Source: Oscillospiraceae bacterium
Lineage (GTDB): Bacteria > Bacillota > Clostridia > UMGS1840
Length of the DNA: 64,000 bases
Assembly (NCBI GenBank): GCA_015068645.1
Contig: SVKD01000001.1
Coordinates: 129,877-193,876 of the forward strand
Direction of reading: 5' to 3'
Part shown: piece by piece, positions 36,801-44,826 of the stretch
Position numbering within the stretch: the first letter of the stretch is position 1
Layout of the letters: each line of letters begins with the position of its first letter
Notes under the pieces: model-generated
Seen by the model: the letters and a program-made list of their open reading frames with translations, nothing else
Database searches by the model: none
Told to the model about the DNA's origin: nothing
Translations under genes and position numbers: made by a program

Positions 36801-37318
36801 TGGATTCTATGGAGCTTGGTTATTCCCAATGTGAATACGGAACCTATTTTCACAAAGTGTTTGAACTGATGGATTTAGATGCCATAAACCAAGGAGAATC
36901 AATACCTGACGCCATCAAAAATGCAATTCTTTTGGCAGGGGAACGGGAATATTCTCAGGAAATTTCAGAAAAAATGAAGCTTTTCTTTCAAACAGATCTT
37001 GCAAAAGAAATATTAGCAGCAGATACGATTTACCGCGAAAAATCCTTTCTGGTACGCGTCCCTGCTAAAATGGTTTATCCAGTGGACACAGAAGATGTGA
37101 TACTACTGCAAGGGGTATGTGACTGTTATTACATAAAAAATAATGAAATTACATTACTGGATTTTAAAACAGACAGCAATCCCAATGAAGAAAAAATTCG
37201 TCAGAATTACCAAAAGCAATTGGAGCTTTACGGATATGCTCTGGAAAAAATCGAGCAAAAAAAGGTAGTAAAAAAAGTGATTTACACCACTCAAAACCAA
37301 AATATCATTCAATTTTAA
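33884..37318 (+). CDS. addA: ATP-dependent helicase/nuclease subunit AddA
   Basis: UvrD-like superfamily 1 helicase plus RecB-type nuclease, 1144 residues. Walker A SAAAGSGKTAVLVQRI, motif II LIDEYQDTND, VGDVKQSIYGFRHA, VTMHKSKGLEYPIVF and LYVALTRAKEKL are the helicase motifs; LLDFKTDSNPNEE is the nuclease motif. Works with AddB as a break-resection complex. Followed by a small TSCPD-domain gene. Confidence 0.96.
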   Translation: MAIKYTPAQQKAIDTTDKSILVSAAAGSGKTAVLVQRIIEMVCKENGPDIDKLLVVTFTNAAAAEMKDKIYQAIMKKIAENPSDKRLKRQLLLLPNSNIQTMHGFCLNVIKQNINMLNIPMNFRITNEAETMILKQRCIAELIEDKYLEEDTDFLELADTYGYGRNDKKIVDMILAYDHFTSSLSNPDAYFDKCMSSATAVTKDFSKSIYGEFIIHQLQEILADNEIGYHKAIKEIELKPDLAPYYEIFAQELLFIKKLQTLCKSNNFREIQAEILSFSFVAFRVKGVKAGTDNTFIKNLRENFKTDIGKFIPLISNSLEHEQNDYKEVLKFIKVLSQLTKEFSERYQAEKQKRALLDFSDFEHLALKVLSDENGNPSEIAKSYQQRFHEILIDEYQDTNDIQDHLFRLISKNGENLFLVGDVKQSIYGFRHAKPQIFIEKQETYQDEKHEVIYLSNNFRSRKEVVEGVNVIFKKLMTPKTGKTDYEKESLVQTASYPEMTDVNYQAEVLFADCSLAKEFTDEETEDFNQETLVIAKRIHQLIAEEKMPVYDLKTQTSRPANYGDIVILVRGIKEFATNLYKTLSEHGIPVAMDATERLFDTMEIKVILGILKAIDNPYDDLALLGLLKSPLFYWSEDAILSLRDSAPREPFFCALKKSETADATKVKEFLNICKKTAYGKKISDLINMLYNDYHLKELFCVYQNPEQRMENLDLFYQAAKSFDQTEISGLKGFLCHLDDASKSKKTLNAFQQKPPENAVRIVTMHKSKGLEYPIVFVSGLGTRFNQEEAKKQAVFHPEYGIGANYIDAHKRYYYPTLTKRVVLAALKEDQLQEELRILYVALTRAKEKLILTGTISNFEKKSNEWLATLDACGITKSKLRRTLTFIEWILPCVLKRPEFNLKVFGAQTYDTAIDTNEIATVQTEEVSMQTNHLFVPYHHLYRTSLPTKVAVTEANRLAKAETPIVNLRLSDLDSMELGYSQCEYGTYFHKVFELMDLDAINQGESIPDAIKNAILLAGEREYSQEISEKMKLFFQTDLAKEILAADTIYREKSFLVRVPAKMVYPVDTEDVILLQGVCDCYYIKNNEITLLDFKTDSNPNEEKIRQNYQKQLELYGYALEKIEQKKVVKKVIYTTQNQNIIQF

Positions 37319-37344
37319 CAATATTCTGAAAGGACAAGCCAATT

Positions 37345-37593
37345 ATGCAATATACTTATTATCCCAAGGGTGTATGTTCCCGAAAAATTGATCTTGAAAT
37401 CACCGACGGAATTATCACATCAGTTCGCTTTTTAGGAGGTTGCCACGGCAACACTCAGGGAGTTTCCCGATTAATGGAAGGGTTTTCCGTAGAAGAAGCG
37501 ATTCGTCGGTTAGAAGGGATTGACTGTATGGGAAAAGGAACCTCATGCCCTGATCAATTGGCAAAAGCTTTAAAAGAAGCTATCAAATCATAA
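37345..37593 (+). CDS. TSCPD-domain protein (TIGR03905 type)
   Basis: 82 residues with the pattern YYPKGVCSRKIDLEI, FLGGCHGNTQGVSRLMEG and GTSCPDQLAKAL, matching stand-alone TSCPD proteins. The same domain is found near the C-terminus of adenosylcobalamin-dependent ribonucleotide reductases such as the one at the right end of this window. Function of the free-standing form is not established. AAAGGA before the ATG; probably the last gene of the addBA transcript. Confidence 0.85.
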   Translation: MQYTYYPKGVCSRKIDLEITDGIITSVRFLGGCHGNTQGVSRLMEGFSVEEAIRRLEGIDCMGKGTSCPDQLAKALKEAIKS

Positions 37594-37597
37594 AACT

Positions 37598-37631
37598 AAA
37601 AAAAAGAAGCACTGCGAGGTGCTTCTTTTTT
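37598..37631. terminator. Intrinsic terminator (GAAGCAC stem)
   Basis: GAAGCAC (37606-37612) pairs with GTGCTTC (37619-37625), extended by A-run and T-run on the two sides. Lies between convergent addA/TSCPD and the lipoprotein gene and can work both ways. Confidence 0.9.
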
Positions 37632-37837
37632 TAGTCTATATCAGGATTAGGAGTAAAAGTAGGGGCTATCATCATTCCCACAACATTTTCCGTTTCATCA
37701 TGTACATTAAGCGGATCCACACTGATAAACCAATCCTGAATACTTTCAATCGGCTTTAAAAGTGCTTCCGATTCACATCCGGTCAGTAATACAGTAGATA
37801 ACGTTGCTGCAGCAATCATTTTTGTTGTCTTATTCAT
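37631..37837 (-). CDS. Tiny lipoprotein, 68 aa, coupled to a radical SAM gene
   Basis: Start MNKTTKMIAAATLSTVLLTGC at 37837 has AAAGGAAATGG upstream; the in-frame start at 37876 would lie deep within the upstream gene and hide the signal. The LLTGC lipobox (Cys 21) leaves a mature peptide of 48 residues, acidic, ending MMIAPTFTPNPDID. The ATG lies inside the last codons of the radical SAM gene (8-bp overlap), so the two are translated together. No family recognised; a modification substrate is possible but unproven. Confidence 0.6.
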   Translation of the reverse strand: MNKTTKMIAAATLSTVLLTGCESEALLKPIESIQDWFISVDPLNVHDETENVVGMMIAPTFTPNPDID

Positions 37838-38777
37838 CGATACCATTTCCTTTCCAATTATTTTTGAACCATTCATTAATCACTTGCAGTTCATATTCAC
37901 ATTGAGGACACGTGCCCACACAACGTCCCTCAAATGAGCAATTTTTAATATCTAAAGGTATCTGATATTTTCGGCAAAGTTCCTTTCGGATATCTTTTAA
38001 ATATTTACATTTCTCTTTTTCACGATAGGGTTGTAACTTTTGTATTTGAAAACCGTTTTGTAAAAACCGATTCTGAATATCATTGTACAACTCTGGGTCC
38101 AATTCTTCTATCACTGTAGCTTCTAATCCGATATCCAGGTGTTTTTCTTCCTGTTCTTTCCGATAGGGATGTAACTCAATATGAAAAATATTCAATTCTT
38201 TTAATAACACTATCATCTGCGTAAGATTTTCATCCGTCGTATTATATCCCGGAATCATTGGATAAGTAACTGTAATTTTATCCTGATTGATATGTTCACA
38301 TAAATACCGCAAATTTTCCTTAATGATTTCATTGGAAACACCTGTATATTTCAGGTGCTTTTTTTCCTCAAACACTTTAAAATCGATATACCATCTATCG
38401 ATCAAGGGAATCAACTTTTTTAGGGTATCTCTGTCGGTATACAAGGAAGTTTCAATCGCTACAGAAAAATCTTTACAGTATTTTTGAATGAAATTCTTAA
38501 TAAAATCTGTATGCAGCAGAGGCTCTCCTCCTGAAAAAGTCACGCCTCCCACGCTGTTTTTAAAATATATCACATCTTTTGCAATATAAGAATACAACTC
38601 ATCAACAGTCAATGATTTGAATCGTTCTGATGCACAAAGTTCAGGATTACAACACCAAAGACAGTTTAACGGACATGCACACATAAAAACAACGCTGCGA
38701 ACCCCCGGTCCGTCTTCATTGATACGCAATCGGGTAATATGACCAATATTTGCCCGACTATGTTGTGCTGATAGCAT
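37830..38777 (-). CDS. Radical SAM protein, glycyl-radical-activase-like, with C-terminal Cys cluster
   Basis: The cluster motif is CPLNCLWC (CX3CX2C, about residues 35-42) followed by CNPELC; GGVTFSGGEPLLHTDF and IDFKVFEEKKHLKYTG are as in pyruvate-formate-lyase-activating-type enzymes. RINEDGPGVRSVVF is the usual activase N-terminus. The C-terminus carries CX5CX3CX2C (CSFEGRCVGTCPQC), probably a second metal or Fe-S site. No glycyl radical enzyme is adjacent; the only coupled gene is a tiny lipoprotein. It may activate a distant enzyme or modify a peptide. GAAGGTG precedes ATG 38777. Confidence 0.8.
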   Translation of the reverse strand: MLSAQHSRANIGHITRLRINEDGPGVRSVVFMCACPLNCLWCCNPELCASERFKSLTVDELYSYIAKDVIYFKNSVGGVTFSGGEPLLHTDFIKNFIQKYCKDFSVAIETSLYTDRDTLKKLIPLIDRWYIDFKVFEEKKHLKYTGVSNEIIKENLRYLCEHINQDKITVTYPMIPGYNTTDENLTQMIVLLKELNIFHIELHPYRKEQEEKHLDIGLEATVIEELDPELYNDIQNRFLQNGFQIQKLQPYREKEKCKYLKDIRKELCRKYQIPLDIKNCSFEGRCVGTCPQCEYELQVINEWFKNNWKGNGIDE

Positions 38778-38909
38778 TGTTCACACCTTCTTTTCTTATT
38801 ACATAATTAGACAACATTGTTCCTAAAATTGTTCCTTTATTTGGTATAAAAAAAATAGCAAAAGCACTTTTTCATTTTTTTACTATCCATAATTTCAATA
38901 TATGAAAGA

Positions 38910-38937
38910 AATATCCCCCCGAAAACGGAGGGATATT
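38910..38937 (-). terminator. Terminator of the aro operon
   Basis: AATATCCCCCCG (38910-38921) and CGGAGGGATATT (38926-38937) pair with one mismatch around a 4-nt loop, directly after the aroF stop codon; read leftward it is followed by TTTCTTTC. Confidence 0.75.
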
Positions 38938-38939
38938 GA

Positions 38940-39968
38940 TTATAATACATCTGCCAGATCGTAGATGAGTTTTTCGGTTTTTTCCCAACCTAAGCAAGGG
39001 TCGGTAATAGATTTTCCGTAAACGCCCTCTTCAGGTTTTTGTGAACCGTCTTCCAGATAACTTTCAATCATCAGACCTTTCACCAGCTTTTTAATATCCT
39101 CGCTATGACGACAGCTATGCAGCACTTCTTTCGCAATTCTAGGTTGTTCTGCCCATTTTTTGCCGGAGTTTGCATGGTTGGTATCAATAATCACACCGGG
39201 ATTTGTAAGACCTGATTTTGCGTAAGTTTCTGCTAAGTGAATCAAATCCTCATAGTGGTAGTTTGGCATAGACTGCCCATGTTTGTTCACATAACCTCTT
39301 AAAATTGCGTGAGCTAACGGGTTACCATGACTTTCCACTTCCCATCCTCTGTAAATAAAGGTGTGAGAATGTTGTGCCGCGGTGATAGAATTCATCATAA
39401 CGGAAATATCTCCTGCGGTGGGATTTTTCATTCCAACGGGAATATCCAATCCGCTTGCGGTGAGTCTGTGCTTCTGATTTTCCACAGAACGTGCACCGAT
39501 AGCAACATAGGAAAGCAAATCAGATAAATATCTGTGATTTTCAGGGTACAGCATTTCGTCTGCACAGGTGAAACCGGTTTCCGCAATCGCTCTGATGTGT
39601 AGACTTCTGATTGCCACTACCCCTTTTAACATATCCGATTCTTTGTTTGGATCAGGCTGATGAAGCATTCCCTTGTAACCGTCGCCTGTGGTTCTGGGTT
39701 TATTGGTGTAAATTCTGGGGATGATAAGAATTTTATCTGCCACTTTGTCCTGCACGGTGCGAAGACGGGAAATGTAATCAATCACACTGTCATCGTGGTC
39801 GGCAGAACAGGGACCGATAATTAAAATAAACCTATCATCTTTGCCTTCAAAGATTGACTTAATTTCCATATCTCTTTTTACTTTTAACTGTTCTAACTGA
39901 TAAGATAAGGGATACTGCTCCTTAATTTCCATAGGGATTGGCAGTTTCCGTTTGAAATTCATGTTCAT
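38940..39968 (-). CDS. aroF: 3-deoxy-7-phosphoheptulonate (DAHP) synthase
   Basis: First enzyme of the shikimate pathway, condensing PEP and erythrose 4-phosphate. 342 residues, type I-alpha (E. coli AroF/G/H-like): IIGPCSADHDDSVIDY, PRTTGDGYKG, VGMKNPTAGDISVMMNS, DTNHANSGKK and MIESYLEDGSQ. ATG 39968 follows TTGGAGGAGA; the in-frame start at 40001 would overlap tyrA. Symbol chosen for the family; which feedback type it is cannot be read with certainty. Last gene of the operon. Confidence 0.93.
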   Translation of the reverse strand: MNMNFKRKLPIPMEIKEQYPLSYQLEQLKVKRDMEIKSIFEGKDDRFILIIGPCSADHDDSVIDYISRLRTVQDKVADKILIIPRIYTNKPRTTGDGYKGMLHQPDPNKESDMLKGVVAIRSLHIRAIAETGFTCADEMLYPENHRYLSDLLSYVAIGARSVENQKHRLTASGLDIPVGMKNPTAGDISVMMNSITAAQHSHTFIYRGWEVESHGNPLAHAILRGYVNKHGQSMPNYHYEDLIHLAETYAKSGLTNPGVIIDTNHANSGKKWAEQPRIAKEVLHSCRHSEDIKKLVKGLMIESYLEDGSQKPEEGVYGKSITDPCLGWEKTEKLIYDLADVL

Positions 39969-39987
39969 TTTAATCTCCTCCAAGATA

Positions 39988-40845
39988 CTATTTTTTATCA
40001 AATAACGCTCTGCGCTCAGTGGAATGGCGCATCATTTGTCGCATACCGTCGATATCCTCAGTTTCGAGCATTGTTTTCAATTCCTTGAATTTATTCATAA
40101 ATAAGTCCATCTGACTAAGGAGCACTTCTTTGTTTGCTACAAACAGTTCACTCCACATCAAATCGTTAATACGGGCAATTCTGGTTAAATCACGGAAGGA
40201 ATCCCCCGTAAATTTTTCCATATGTTCCTTGTCATTGCAAGTCATTAACGTAATGGCAATACAGTGCGTCAACTGGGAAAGAAACCCAATCATCTCGTCG
40301 TGTTCTTCAGGCGATAAGGTTGTCACGTTGGAAAAACCAAGTAATCTGCCTAATTCCAGACAAGTGTTAATTGCTTTAGGTGTGTTTTTATCGGTGGGAG
40401 TTACAATATAGTTGGCACCTGCAAACATCTTATCGGTACTGTTTTCCACACCGGAAACCTCTCGTCCTGCCATAGGATGGGCGGCAATAAATTCCACGTC
40501 ATCCCGTAACATATTCTGAATTTTATAGACGATACTTCCTTTGACGCCTGTTACGTCAGAAAGAATCGCACCGCTTTTTAAAAGATGCTGATTTGCTTCA
40601 ATCCATTCCACAAAAATATGAGGATAGAGCGCAAAAATCACCAGGTCTGCTTCTTCGATCAATTTTTTGTCAAGTTCTGTGGAACCCTCATCAATAATAC
40701 CTTCTTGCAAGGCATAATCAATGGAGCTTTGCTCTTTGGTGATTGCGGAAATATGAAAGCCGAAGCGTTTTAACACTCTGGCATAACTTCCACCCAAAAG
40801 ACCAAGTCCCACAATTAAAATATTTTTACTAACATCTACGATCAT
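39988..40845 (-). CDS. tyrA: Prephenate dehydrogenase
   Basis: Converts prephenate to 4-hydroxyphenylpyruvate for tyrosine. Rossmann motif VGLGLLGGSYARVL, SDVTGVKGSIV, FIAAHPMAGREVSGVENS and GFLSQLTHCIAI are typical. 285 residues, without a C-terminal ACT domain, so direct Tyr feedback is not obvious. Its start overlaps aroA by 4 bp. Confidence 0.93.
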   Translation of the reverse strand: MIVDVSKNILIVGLGLLGGSYARVLKRFGFHISAITKEQSSIDYALQEGIIDEGSTELDKKLIEEADLVIFALYPHIFVEWIEANQHLLKSGAILSDVTGVKGSIVYKIQNMLRDDVEFIAAHPMAGREVSGVENSTDKMFAGANYIVTPTDKNTPKAINTCLELGRLLGFSNVTTLSPEEHDEMIGFLSQLTHCIAITLMTCNDKEHMEKFTGDSFRDLTRIARINDLMWSELFVANKEVLLSQMDLFMNKFKELKTMLETEDIDGMRQMMRHSTERRALFDKK

Positions 40846-42044
40846 GTTATATTCACCTCTGCTCCGAGAGTTCTGATATCATTAAAAAAGTTGGGATAAC
40901 TTTTTTTCACTGCCTCAACCCCCGAAATTTCTCCGCCGATTTGAGAGAGTATCACAGACATAGCCATCACAATCCGATGGTCATTGTGTCCGGATAAAAC
41001 TGTGCCGCGATACGTTAATTTCTGTTTTGGTACGATAATCATATTGTCACCAAACACCAGTCCGCCTCCCAGTTTTGAGAGTTCTTCGTGCATCGCCATA
41101 CCACGATCACTTTCTTTGGCTTTTAGTCTGTCGGTACCTATGAAAGTAGCACCGTTTTTCAAAGCCGCCAGTGCAATCAGGATGGGCCCAAGATCAGGAC
41201 AATCAGAAATATCAAGGATGGGTGTTCCCGTATCCAGCTTAGAAAAATATTCTTTGTAAACCCTATCTCCCTGCAAACTGTCTTCCCTCAGATTGTTGAC
41301 GGTAACATCTGAACCAAGCAAGTTAAAAGCATCCAAAAATGCGGCGTTGGAATAATCGCCTTCACTTCTGCCGGAAAACCCATGCAATTCGGACGATTTA
41401 ACTACTAAGGTATATTCATCACTAAAAGAAACATCCGCACCAAAAGACTGCAATGCCGAAAGGGTTAGCTTCACGTAGGAACGGCTTTCAAAAGGTGGGA
41501 TAATTTCGATTTTTGCATCTTCATTCCGATACACCAATGCAAACAGAAGTCCTGTGATAAACTGACTGCTGATATCCCCTTTTACCTGATAAGTTCCGCT
41601 TTTGAAGTTACCGTAAACAGTAACGGAATCTTCGTTTTTTTGGAACAGAAAACCGTTTTCTTTGCAAAGTTCTTCATAAACAGACAAAGGTCTCTCTAAC
41701 AGACGGGTGCTTCCTTTGAAAACAACTTCTCTCCCCAGGCACAACGCAAGGGGAATCAGAAATCGCAGGGTGCTTCCGCTTTCTCTGCATTCTAAAACAG
41801 GGCTATGGGCTTTCATAAAGTTTTTGGGATGAATTGTTACAGTATCGTCATTTACAGTAACCTCTGCACCCAACGCTTGTAAACAATCAAGGGTTGCCAA
41901 AATATCTTCACTGTAATCAACACCGGATAATGTACAATCTTCTCCCGATAAGGCAGCACCAATGAGATAACGGTGTGCCATACTTTTAGACGGCGGTGCC
42001 TCTATATTCCCTTTTAAGTGACAAGATTTGAATTTCGCGTTCAT
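40842..42044 (-). CDS. aroA: 3-phosphoshikimate 1-carboxyvinyltransferase (EPSP synthase)
   Basis: Forms EPSP from shikimate 3-phosphate and PEP. Motifs: APPSKSMAHRYLIGAAL, ECRESGSTLRFLIPLAL, DISSQFITGLLFAL and GHNDHRIVMAMSV. 400 residues from MNAKFKS at 42044 with AGAAGG upstream; the longer frame to 42071 overlaps aroQ and lacks a site. Confidence 0.95.
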   Translation of the reverse strand: MNAKFKSCHLKGNIEAPPSKSMAHRYLIGAALSGEDCTLSGVDYSEDILATLDCLQALGAEVTVNDDTVTIHPKNFMKAHSPVLECRESGSTLRFLIPLALCLGREVVFKGSTRLLERPLSVYEELCKENGFLFQKNEDSVTVYGNFKSGTYQVKGDISSQFITGLLFALVYRNEDAKIEIIPPFESRSYVKLTLSALQSFGADVSFSDEYTLVVKSSELHGFSGRSEGDYSNAAFLDAFNLLGSDVTVNNLREDSLQGDRVYKEYFSKLDTGTPILDISDCPDLGPILIALAALKNGATFIGTDRLKAKESDRGMAMHEELSKLGGGLVFGDNMIIVPKQKLTYRGTVLSGHNDHRIVMAMSVILSQIGGEISGVEAVKKSYPNFFNDIRTLGAEVNIT

Positions 42045-42045
42045 A

Positions 42046-42474
42046 TTAGTTACCTTCTGATAAAAAGTCAATGGCTTCTAAATATCCGTTTGTGCCGTGA
42101 CCGGTGATGGTCTTTTTGCAGGCAAGCCGAATATAACTGATTTGTCTGAAATCTTCTCGTTCTTCCACTTTGGAAATATGCACTTCCACCGTGGGAATTG
42201 CCACTGCCTTTAAGGCATCCAAAATGGCAATACTGGTGTGAGTATAGGCACCGGGATTGATGACAATGCCGTCAAATTTGCCGTATGCTTTTTGAATTTC
42301 GTCCACTAAATCTCCCTCGTGATTGGATTGATAGAACGACACCTCAATATTTCTTTCATCACAGTATCGTTTGATTTTGTTGCATAAATCCGCATAGGTT
42401 TCTCTGCCGTAATGGTTCGGCTCCCGAATACCCAACATATTTAAATTCGGTCCGTTTATCACAAGAATGTTCAT
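42046..42474 (-). CDS. aroQ: 3-dehydroquinate dehydratase, type II
   Basis: 142 residues, the usual type II size: ILVINGPNLNMLGIREPNHYG with the active-site Tyr loop, YQSNHEGDLVDEIQ, INPGAYTHTSIAI and VEVHISKVEEREDFR. Overlaps the aroE-aroK gene by 4 bp. Confidence 0.95.
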   Translation of the reverse strand: MNILVINGPNLNMLGIREPNHYGRETYADLCNKIKRYCDERNIEVSFYQSNHEGDLVDEIQKAYGKFDGIVINPGAYTHTSIAILDALKAVAIPTVEVHISKVEEREDFRQISYIRLACKKTITGHGTNGYLEAIDFLSEGN

Positions 42475-43718
42475 ATAATCAGCTCCGTTCTTTTTGTTGT
42501 AATAAATTGAGCTTCTGCTTCGGGTGTTTTTAAATCGGGAACGATGATATCTGCCGTGTCCCGATAAATGTCGATTCGTTCATCATATAATTTTTGCAGT
42601 TTTTCCACGGTATCGGATAGGGGTCTGTCATCCGTAGCTTGTAACCGTTTGAGAGTGGCTTCCAGGAAGAATAGTTTGCCGTTTTGCTTTAGGTAAAGCA
42701 CATTTTCTTCCCGTAAGATGGCACCGCCACCGGTGGAAATAATCTGGCGGTTTTCTTTGGAAATATCATAAATCACTTGGGTTTCCAAATCTCTGAAATA
42801 AGGTTCCCCTTTTTCTTTTATGAGTTCTTTAATACTGCATCCGCACCGTTTTTCAATTTCAGTATCAGTATCCACAAAGGTGTAACCATCTAAGGATATA
42901 CACTTCCCTACCGTACTTTTTCCGCTGCCGGGCATTCCTGTTAACACAATATTTTCTTTGTCACAAAGAATCCGGGCAAAAATGCTGTCTGCCCTTTCTT
43001 TTGCAATTTCGATATTTAAAAATTTCTCCACGGCAACCACTGCCTGCATCACCAACATATACAGACCGCCTTCGGCTTTTAATCCCCGTTTTTTTGCATC
43101 CAGCACTAGATTGGTGCAAAGCGGATTATATACCGCATCTAAAACCCCTTCCAAATTGGGAAAATAGGAAATATCAATTGGTTTTTCGTCACAGTCTGGA
43201 TACATTCCGGAAGGAGTGGTATTGATGATGATATTGGCATCAAAATGATTTTGGATAGCTTCCTCGTAGGTAATGCAATTTTCCTTTTTGCTTCTTGAAA
43301 CGGTCAAAATTTTGGTTGCACCCAAATCTTCGGCAACTACTCGGGCAGTTTTAGAGGTTCCGCCGGTACCTAAAATCAGTATTTTTCGATTTTTAAATTC
43401 AAGCTGCAATCTTTTGATTAACGATGTCATACCATAATAATCGGTATTGTAACCATAAAGTTTACCATCCCGATTAACCACGGTATTCACTGCACCGATT
43501 TTTTTTGCAATCTCACTGACCTCATCCAGATATGAAATCACTGTTTCTTTATAAGGAATGGTCACATTCACTGCCGCGAACTCTTTTTTTAGAAAGAAAT
43601 CTTTCACTTCCTCTTCGGAAAGCTCTATCAGTTCATAGGAATAATCGGCAAGTTTTTGGTGAATCTCTTTGGAAAAACTATGAGTCAGTTTTTTCCCGAT
43701 CAAACCGTATCGTTTCAT
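42471..43718 (-). CDS. Fused shikimate dehydrogenase (AroE) - shikimate kinase (AroK)
   Basis: Residues 1-~250 are AroE: YGLIGKKLTHSFSKEIHQ, AAVNVTIPYKE, GAVNTVVNRDGKLYGYNTDY, ILGTGGTSKTARV. Residues ~255-415 are AroK: VLTGMPGSGKSTVGK (Walker A), FVDTDTEIEKRCG, GEPYFRDLE, ISTGGGAIL and ATDDRPL. The frame is continuous, so one protein probably does NADPH-dependent reduction of 3-dehydroshikimate and phosphorylation of the product, two consecutive steps. Overlaps aroQ by 4 bp and starts 7 bp after aroC. Confidence 0.95.
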   Translation of the reverse strand: MKRYGLIGKKLTHSFSKEIHQKLADYSYELIELSEEEVKDFFLKKEFAAVNVTIPYKETVISYLDEVSEIAKKIGAVNTVVNRDGKLYGYNTDYYGMTSLIKRLQLEFKNRKILILGTGGTSKTARVVAEDLGATKILTVSRSKKENCITYEEAIQNHFDANIIINTTPSGMYPDCDEKPIDISYFPNLEGVLDAVYNPLCTNLVLDAKKRGLKAEGGLYMLVMQAVVAVEKFLNIEIAKERADSIFARILCDKENIVLTGMPGSGKSTVGKCISLDGYTFVDTDTEIEKRCGCSIKELIKEKGEPYFRDLETQVIYDISKENRQIISTGGGAILREENVLYLKQNGKLFFLEATLKRLQATDDRPLSDTVEKLQKLYDERIDIYRDTADIIVPDLKTPEAEAQFITTKRTELII

Positions 43719-43725
43719 TTGTTTC

Positions 43726-44817
43726 TCATCCTTTTAACCAGTCTGTTCCAAACCGCAATGCCAGGGCATCGCACAACACGATTGCCGCCGCCGCATCCTG
43801 CACAATTCTTGCCCGATGGACAATGGCAGGGTCATGTCTGCCTTTGGGTTCTAACACAGTTTCCTGCATTTCTTTAAAATCTACGGTATTCTGCGGTTTA
43901 AAAATGGTGGGTGTTGGTTTGATGGCAGTTCTGAACACAATGGGCATACCGTTGGTGATACCGCCGTTTAATCCACCGTTATTGTTGGTTTTGGTAACAA
44001 TTTCGCCGTTTTGGATTGTGAAAGCATCGTTGGCTTCGCTGCCTTTCATATCAGAAATGGCAAATCCTTTTCCAAATTCAATGCCTTTTACGGCAGGAAT
44101 GGAAAACATCATATGAGAAAGCTGACTTTCTAAAGAATCAAACCAGGGTTCTCCAACCCCGGCAGGCATACCAACAACAGCAGTTTCCAGCACACCGCCA
44201 ACGCTGTCACCGTCTTTTGCCGCTTCCAAAATGGCATTAGTCATTTTTTCGATACAAACATCATCCAGCACGGCAAAAGTTTTCTGATTGAGCATTTTAA
44301 TATCGGTCAACAAATCTCCGAATTCTCTATCAGAAATTCCTGCACATTTTTTAACGTGGGTGCCGATAACAATTCCTTTTTGCTCTAAAGCCAATTTACA
44401 GATAGCACCTGCCGCAACCAATGCAGCAGTGATTCTGCCGCTGAAATGTCCGCCACCTCTGGCATCCTGAAAGCCGTGATACTTACAATGGGCGGTATAA
44501 TCGGCGTGAGAGGGACGCGCAACCGTCTTAATTTCCGCGTAGTCACCGCTTTTCACATTTTCATTGGGAATGAGAATGGTAACGGGAGTTCCGGTGGTTT
44601 TTCCACAAAGCACACCACTCACAATCTTGAATTCGTCTTTTTCTTTTCTTGGTGTGGAAATTTTTCCGTCGGGACGGCGCAAGGTAAGCATCTTGCTGAT
44701 ATAAGCTTCATCCACTGTGATACCGGGTGCCAGACCGTCAATCACCGCTCCGATATATTCCCCGTGACTTTCGCCGAATAAGGTTACAGCCACACTTGTT
44801 CCAAATGTATTTTTCAT
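43726..44817 (-). CDS. aroC: Chorismate synthase
   Basis: Flavin-dependent final step of chorismate synthesis. FGESHGEYIGAVIDGLAPGI, RRPDGKISTPRKEKDEF, RPSHADYTAHCKYHGFQDARGGGHFSGR and GRHDPAIVHRA are the conserved signatures. 363 residues from ATG 44817, placed by AGGTGA; the GTG at 44826 is part of that site. Confidence 0.95.
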   Translation of the reverse strand: MKNTFGTSVAVTLFGESHGEYIGAVIDGLAPGITVDEAYISKMLTLRRPDGKISTPRKEKDEFKIVSGVLCGKTTGTPVTILIPNENVKSGDYAEIKTVARPSHADYTAHCKYHGFQDARGGGHFSGRITAALVAAGAICKLALEQKGIVIGTHVKKCAGISDREFGDLLTDIKMLNQKTFAVLDDVCIEKMTNAILEAAKDGDSVGGVLETAVVGMPAGVGEPWFDSLESQLSHMMFSIPAVKGIEFGKGFAISDMKGSEANDAFTIQNGEIVTKTNNNGGLNGGITNGMPIVFRTAIKPTPTIFKPQNTVDFKEMQETVLEPKGRHDPAIVHRARIVQDAAAAIVLCDALALRFGTDWLKG

Positions 44818-44826
44818 ATCTTTCAC

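Noticed and set aside
37345-37593. TSCPD gene as a detached piece of a ribonucleotide reductase
   Set aside because: It has its own start, RBS and the complete stand-alone TSCPD pattern, and no reductase remnant flanks it.
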